This document shows, in pieces, positions 61,971 through 64,000 of a stretch of DNA of 64,000 bases. The notes below the pieces were generated by a model. That model made no database searches and was not told the origin of the DNA. It saw nothing but the letters and a program-made list of their open reading frames with translations. The position numbers were made by a program, and so were the translations under genes. Location: assembly GCF_017726655.1 (NCBI RefSeq), contig NZ_CP072309.1, forward strand, positions 861,501-925,500. Reading direction: 5' to 3'. The stretch comes from Agrobacterium tumefaciens (GTDB lineage Bacteria > Pseudomonadota > Alphaproteobacteria > Rhizobiales > Rhizobiaceae). Position 1 is the first letter of the stretch; each line of letters starts with the position of its first letter.

Positions 61971-62804
61971 TCAGTGCGAAGCTGTCATTGAAGGTGCAAG
62001 AATGTCCCACAGATCGGAGCAAAGTTGCTGGTAGGTCTGGTCCTTGCGTAGCGCCAGGATCGAACGCTCTCTTGGAAGCGGAACCTCGATGTTCTTGACG
62101 ATGGTGCCAGGCCGTCCCGAGAACACAAGGCATCGATCTCCCAAAGCCACGGCTTCATCGATGTCGTGCGTGACAAACAGGACCGTCTTTTTCAGACGAC
62201 GCGACAGCTGAAAGAGTTCCGTCTGCATCTTGATCCGCAACTGCGCATCGAGTGCCGCGAAAGGCTCATCGAGAAGCAGGGTTTCAGGATCGTAAGCCAG
62301 CAATCTCGCAAGGGCGGCGCGCTTGCGCATGCCGCCCGAAAGCTGTGACGGGTAGGAGTTCAGGAACTGCGTCAAGCCGACCAATTCCGCCAGTTCTTCG
62401 ACACGCGCCATGCGCGCCGGCTTCGACATGCCCCGGATCTCCAGCGGAACCGCAATATTTCCCGCAACGGTGCGCCATGGGAGAAGGTGGTCGCTTTGCG
62501 TCATATAGCCCGTGCGGCCATTGACGTCCGAAATCGGAGCATTGCGATATTTCACCGTTCCGACGGTGGGCGAGAGAAGACCAGCGGTCAGATTGAGCAT
62601 CGTGGATTTGCCACATCCCGAGGGGCCGACGATGGTGACGATCTCGCCTTCGCGAATGTCGACGTTGATGTCCTTCGTGGCTTGAATTTCGGCAGCGCCA
62701 GCCTTGAAGGTCTTGCCGACGCCGGCAAACGATATGACGACATCCGCCTGTGTCTGGACCGGGCTAAAGGACACGTGCTGTATGACTTTTTCGGTAGACG
62801 ACAT
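61971..62804 (-). CDS. NMT1/SsuB-type ABC transporter ATP-binding protein
   Basis: This ATPase has 277 residues from the ATG at 62804, with GGGAGG four bases upstream. It has Walker A GPSGCGKST, signature LSGGMRKRAALARLL, Walker B LLLDEPFAALDAQ and a switch histidine in VTHDIDEAV, as in SsuB/TauB. It is the first gene of the minus-strand operon running to 53568, which combines import, activation and beta-oxidation-like steps. The promoter should lie in 62805-63040. Confidence 0.92.
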   Translation of the reverse strand: MSSTEKVIQHVSFSPVQTQADVVISFAGVGKTFKAGAAEIQATKDINVDIREGEIVTIVGPSGCGKSTMLNLTAGLLSPTVGTVKYRNAPISDVNGRTGYMTQSDHLLPWRTVAGNIAVPLEIRGMSKPARMARVEELAELVGLTQFLNSYPSQLSGGMRKRAALARLLAYDPETLLLDEPFAALDAQLRIKMQTELFQLSRRLKKTVLFVTHDIDEAVALGDRCLVFSGRPGTIVKNIEVPLPRERSILALRKDQTYQQLCSDLWDILAPSMTASH

Positions 62805-63039
62805 AAATCCTCCCATCTTGCTTACGGCCAGATCCCGCGCCGTTTTCGTTAGCTTCGCTGGCTTAGAGGCAGGGGAACCAATGGCAAACCTGTCACGTGC
62901 TTTTGAGCACGGTGTTCAAGGTACCGCAGAGCCTCCCAACTCTTCGTGCGTAACCTATTTCCTGAGGGTGATCCGTCCAACGCCACTCCGCAAGAAACAT
63001 TCAGGCGCTCAATGCCCAACCTATTGTTGGGCAGAATGC

Positions 63040-63304
63040 ATCGTCGGCATCGCAACGCAGATAAGGCAATCCCCATCACGGCAACGTCGAAGGCATTGGG
63101 GCAATCGATATTGATGGAGTGTCCACCCGGCAAATCCTCGATGGCGATATGCGGATGAGAGTCGTGCAGCCAGTCACGCGCGCTCTGAAACCGTTTCTCC
63201 CAAACGCCATTGACCAACAGCGTCGGCACATGCAGTTCGCCCAGACGCTCGCGAACGGATAGATGTGGTGTTGCCTGTGATAGAAGCATCCATCGAGACA
63301 GCAA
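63040..63304 (-). pseudogene. C-terminal remnant of an alpha/beta hydrolase
   Basis: On the minus strand, this segment encodes ATPHLSVRERLGELHVPTLLVNGVWEKRFQSARDWL and then HIAIEDLPGGHSINIDCPNAFDVAVM, which reads as the last third of an alpha/beta hydrolase, with the catalytic-acid strand (LLVNGV) and the catalytic histidine (GGHSINID). The nucleophile half is missing: an in-frame stop lies just upstream near 63341 and no hydrolase start follows it. The frame continues past homology to 62849. It looks like a decayed gene beside the intact hydrolase at 63585 on the opposite strand. Confidence 0.6.
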
Positions 63305-63584
63305 TCCTCCTGACTCAAAACGAACGCTACCAGAAAATCATTCGTGTTACGCCCAACTATTCACACGGTCTCTCCAAACGCCAGGTTATGGGGCGGATCG
63401 GCAGGTTTGCGCTATAAGAACCTGAGGGACGGGATATCGTGCCCGGATAGGTACCGGTTGTTTCTTGACGGCGCAGCGCCTCTGTACAATTCAGGCGCGG
63501 TTCAAGCCAAAGGACTATACGTCCAAACGCAATATCATGTAATTGTTTTGCCTTATGCCAGGGGAGTTTCAAAGGAGACAGGCT

Positions 63585-64000
63585 ATGAGCACACTTCTCA
63601 CCATACCGGGGATCATGTCCGACGTCAGGACCTGGAGCGCGGTCGTAAAAAATCTCCATCTGGGAGGCGTGACACTCCACAATGCGGATTTGCAAAGGGA
63701 CGCCACGATCGAGGAGATGGCCGCCCGTGCGCTTAGCGACACCCAAGGCGACTTGATTGTCCTTGCCCATTCCATGGGCGGGCGTGTGGGCATCGAGATG
63801 GCCCGACAGGCTCCGGAGAGGATCCGCGCAATCGTATTGGCGAATACCAACACCGATGGCCTGGGCCCTGACGAGGCGGCCCACCGCGGAGCCCGCATTG
63901 CGCAAGCAAATGAGGACATGGCCGCCTATGCTCGGAACTGGGTGCCGAAAGTGATCTCGTCAAGAAGCCTGGAAGAGGCAGACCTGGTGGCTCAAATCGT
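63585..64000 (+). CDS. Alpha/beta hydrolase, C-terminus cut by window edge
   Basis: 139 residues are visible from the ATG at 63585, which has AAAGGAG seven bases upstream. The short N-terminal strand (LLTIPGIMSDVRTWSAVV) holds the oxyanion loop and the nucleophile elbow is LAHSMGGRVGIEMARQAP (Ser). The catalytic acid and histidine would lie beyond position 64000. The gene is divergent from the CoA-ester operon, separated by the remnant at 63040-63304. It may hydrolyse an ester or a CoA thioester; nothing more can be said. Confidence 0.8.
   Translation, partial: MSTLLTIPGIMSDVRTWSAVVKNLHLGGVTLHNADLQRDATIEEMAARALSDTQGDLIVLAHSMGGRVGIEMARQAPERIRAIVLANTNTDGLGPDEAAHRGARIAQANEDMAAYARNWVPKVISSRSLEEADLVAQI

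Noticed and set aside
1..64000. CRISPR array, tRNA/rRNA genes, IS elements or integrase
   Set aside because: I saw no regularly spaced repeats, tRNA-like or rRNA-like sequences and no transposase or integrase motifs; short or diverged ones could be missed by eye.

Overview
The window looks like accessory (plasmid, chromid or island) DNA of an alphaproteobacterium, most likely Rhizobiales/Rhizobiaceae (Agrobacterium/Rhizobium group). This rests on the protein families seen: many ABC uptake operons each paired with a LysR, GntR, AraC, Lrp or MocR regulator, Tat-exported hydrolases, and short peripheral catabolic clusters. I inferred it without database searches. I saw no rRNA, tRNA, CRISPR array, transposase or integrase. 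Nearly all the sequence is metabolic and transport genes; both ends cut a gene (an ABC ATPase at the left, an alpha/beta hydrolase at the right).

Region 1 (1-14.5 kb) is a catabolic locus. The minus strand carries two SDR dehydrogenases, a small tautomerase, an SRPBCC-like protein, a fumarylacetoacetate-hydrolase-family enzyme, an MDR oxidoreductase, a GntR/FCD repressor, a duplicated DUF1330 protein and a branched-chain-type ABC importer. The plus strand carries a complete gentisate ring-cleavage route: gentisate 1,2-dioxygenase, a DinB/mycothiol-type maleylpyruvate isomerase homologue, fumarylpyruvate hydrolase and a zeta-GST maleylpyruvate isomerase. A CMD-family protein and a DUF1348 protein follow. 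Four copies of a TGCACAA-N9-TTGTGCA-type inverted repeat (one degenerate) sit in front of the sub-operons and in front of the GntR gene, so the locus is probably one regulon.

Region 2 (14.8-25.4 kb) is a mix: an orphan PAS protein, a TDT/TehA-type transporter, an exported alpha/beta hydrolase, two divergent AraC regulators, a Tat-exported metallo-beta-lactamase-fold hydrolase with a Tat-exported chloroperoxidase-type hydrolase, a LysR/aldehyde dehydrogenase pair and a Nudix hydrolase. Region 3 (25.4-35.7 kb) looks like an electrophile/redox stress island: a quinone-oxidoreductase-like MDR with a divergent HxlR regulator and a perfect 18-bp palindrome between them, then LysR, a YcaC-like hydrolase, two pirins flanking an EmrAB-type efflux pair, DoxX, an NTF2-like protein and an RclA/mercuric-reductase-like flavoprotein.

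Region 4 (35.8-44.0 kb) is a complete Nit1C cluster: nitB, nitrilase nitC, radical SAM nitD, GNAT nitE, AIR-synthase-like nitF, nitG and flavoprotein nitH. It ends with a translationally coupled LnmK-like double-hotdog protein and is divergent from a MocR-type regulator, with ATTGTAT/ATACAAT boxes between them. Region 5 (44.2-50.8 kb) is a polar amino acid ABC importer with an Lrp regulator, a RocB-like M20 peptidase and an ornithine cyclodeaminase, consistent with uptake and breakdown of an arginine/ornithine-type compound. Region 6 (50.8-63 kb) is a CoA-dependent acid degradation locus: a beta-ketoadipyl-CoA-type thiolase with a divergent LysR, and a seven-gene minus-strand operon (NMT1-type ABC importer, FadB-like fusion, MmgE/PrpD, enoyl-CoA hydratase, ADP-forming acyl-CoA synthetase). 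A hydrolase remnant lies between that operon and an incomplete alpha/beta hydrolase at the right edge.
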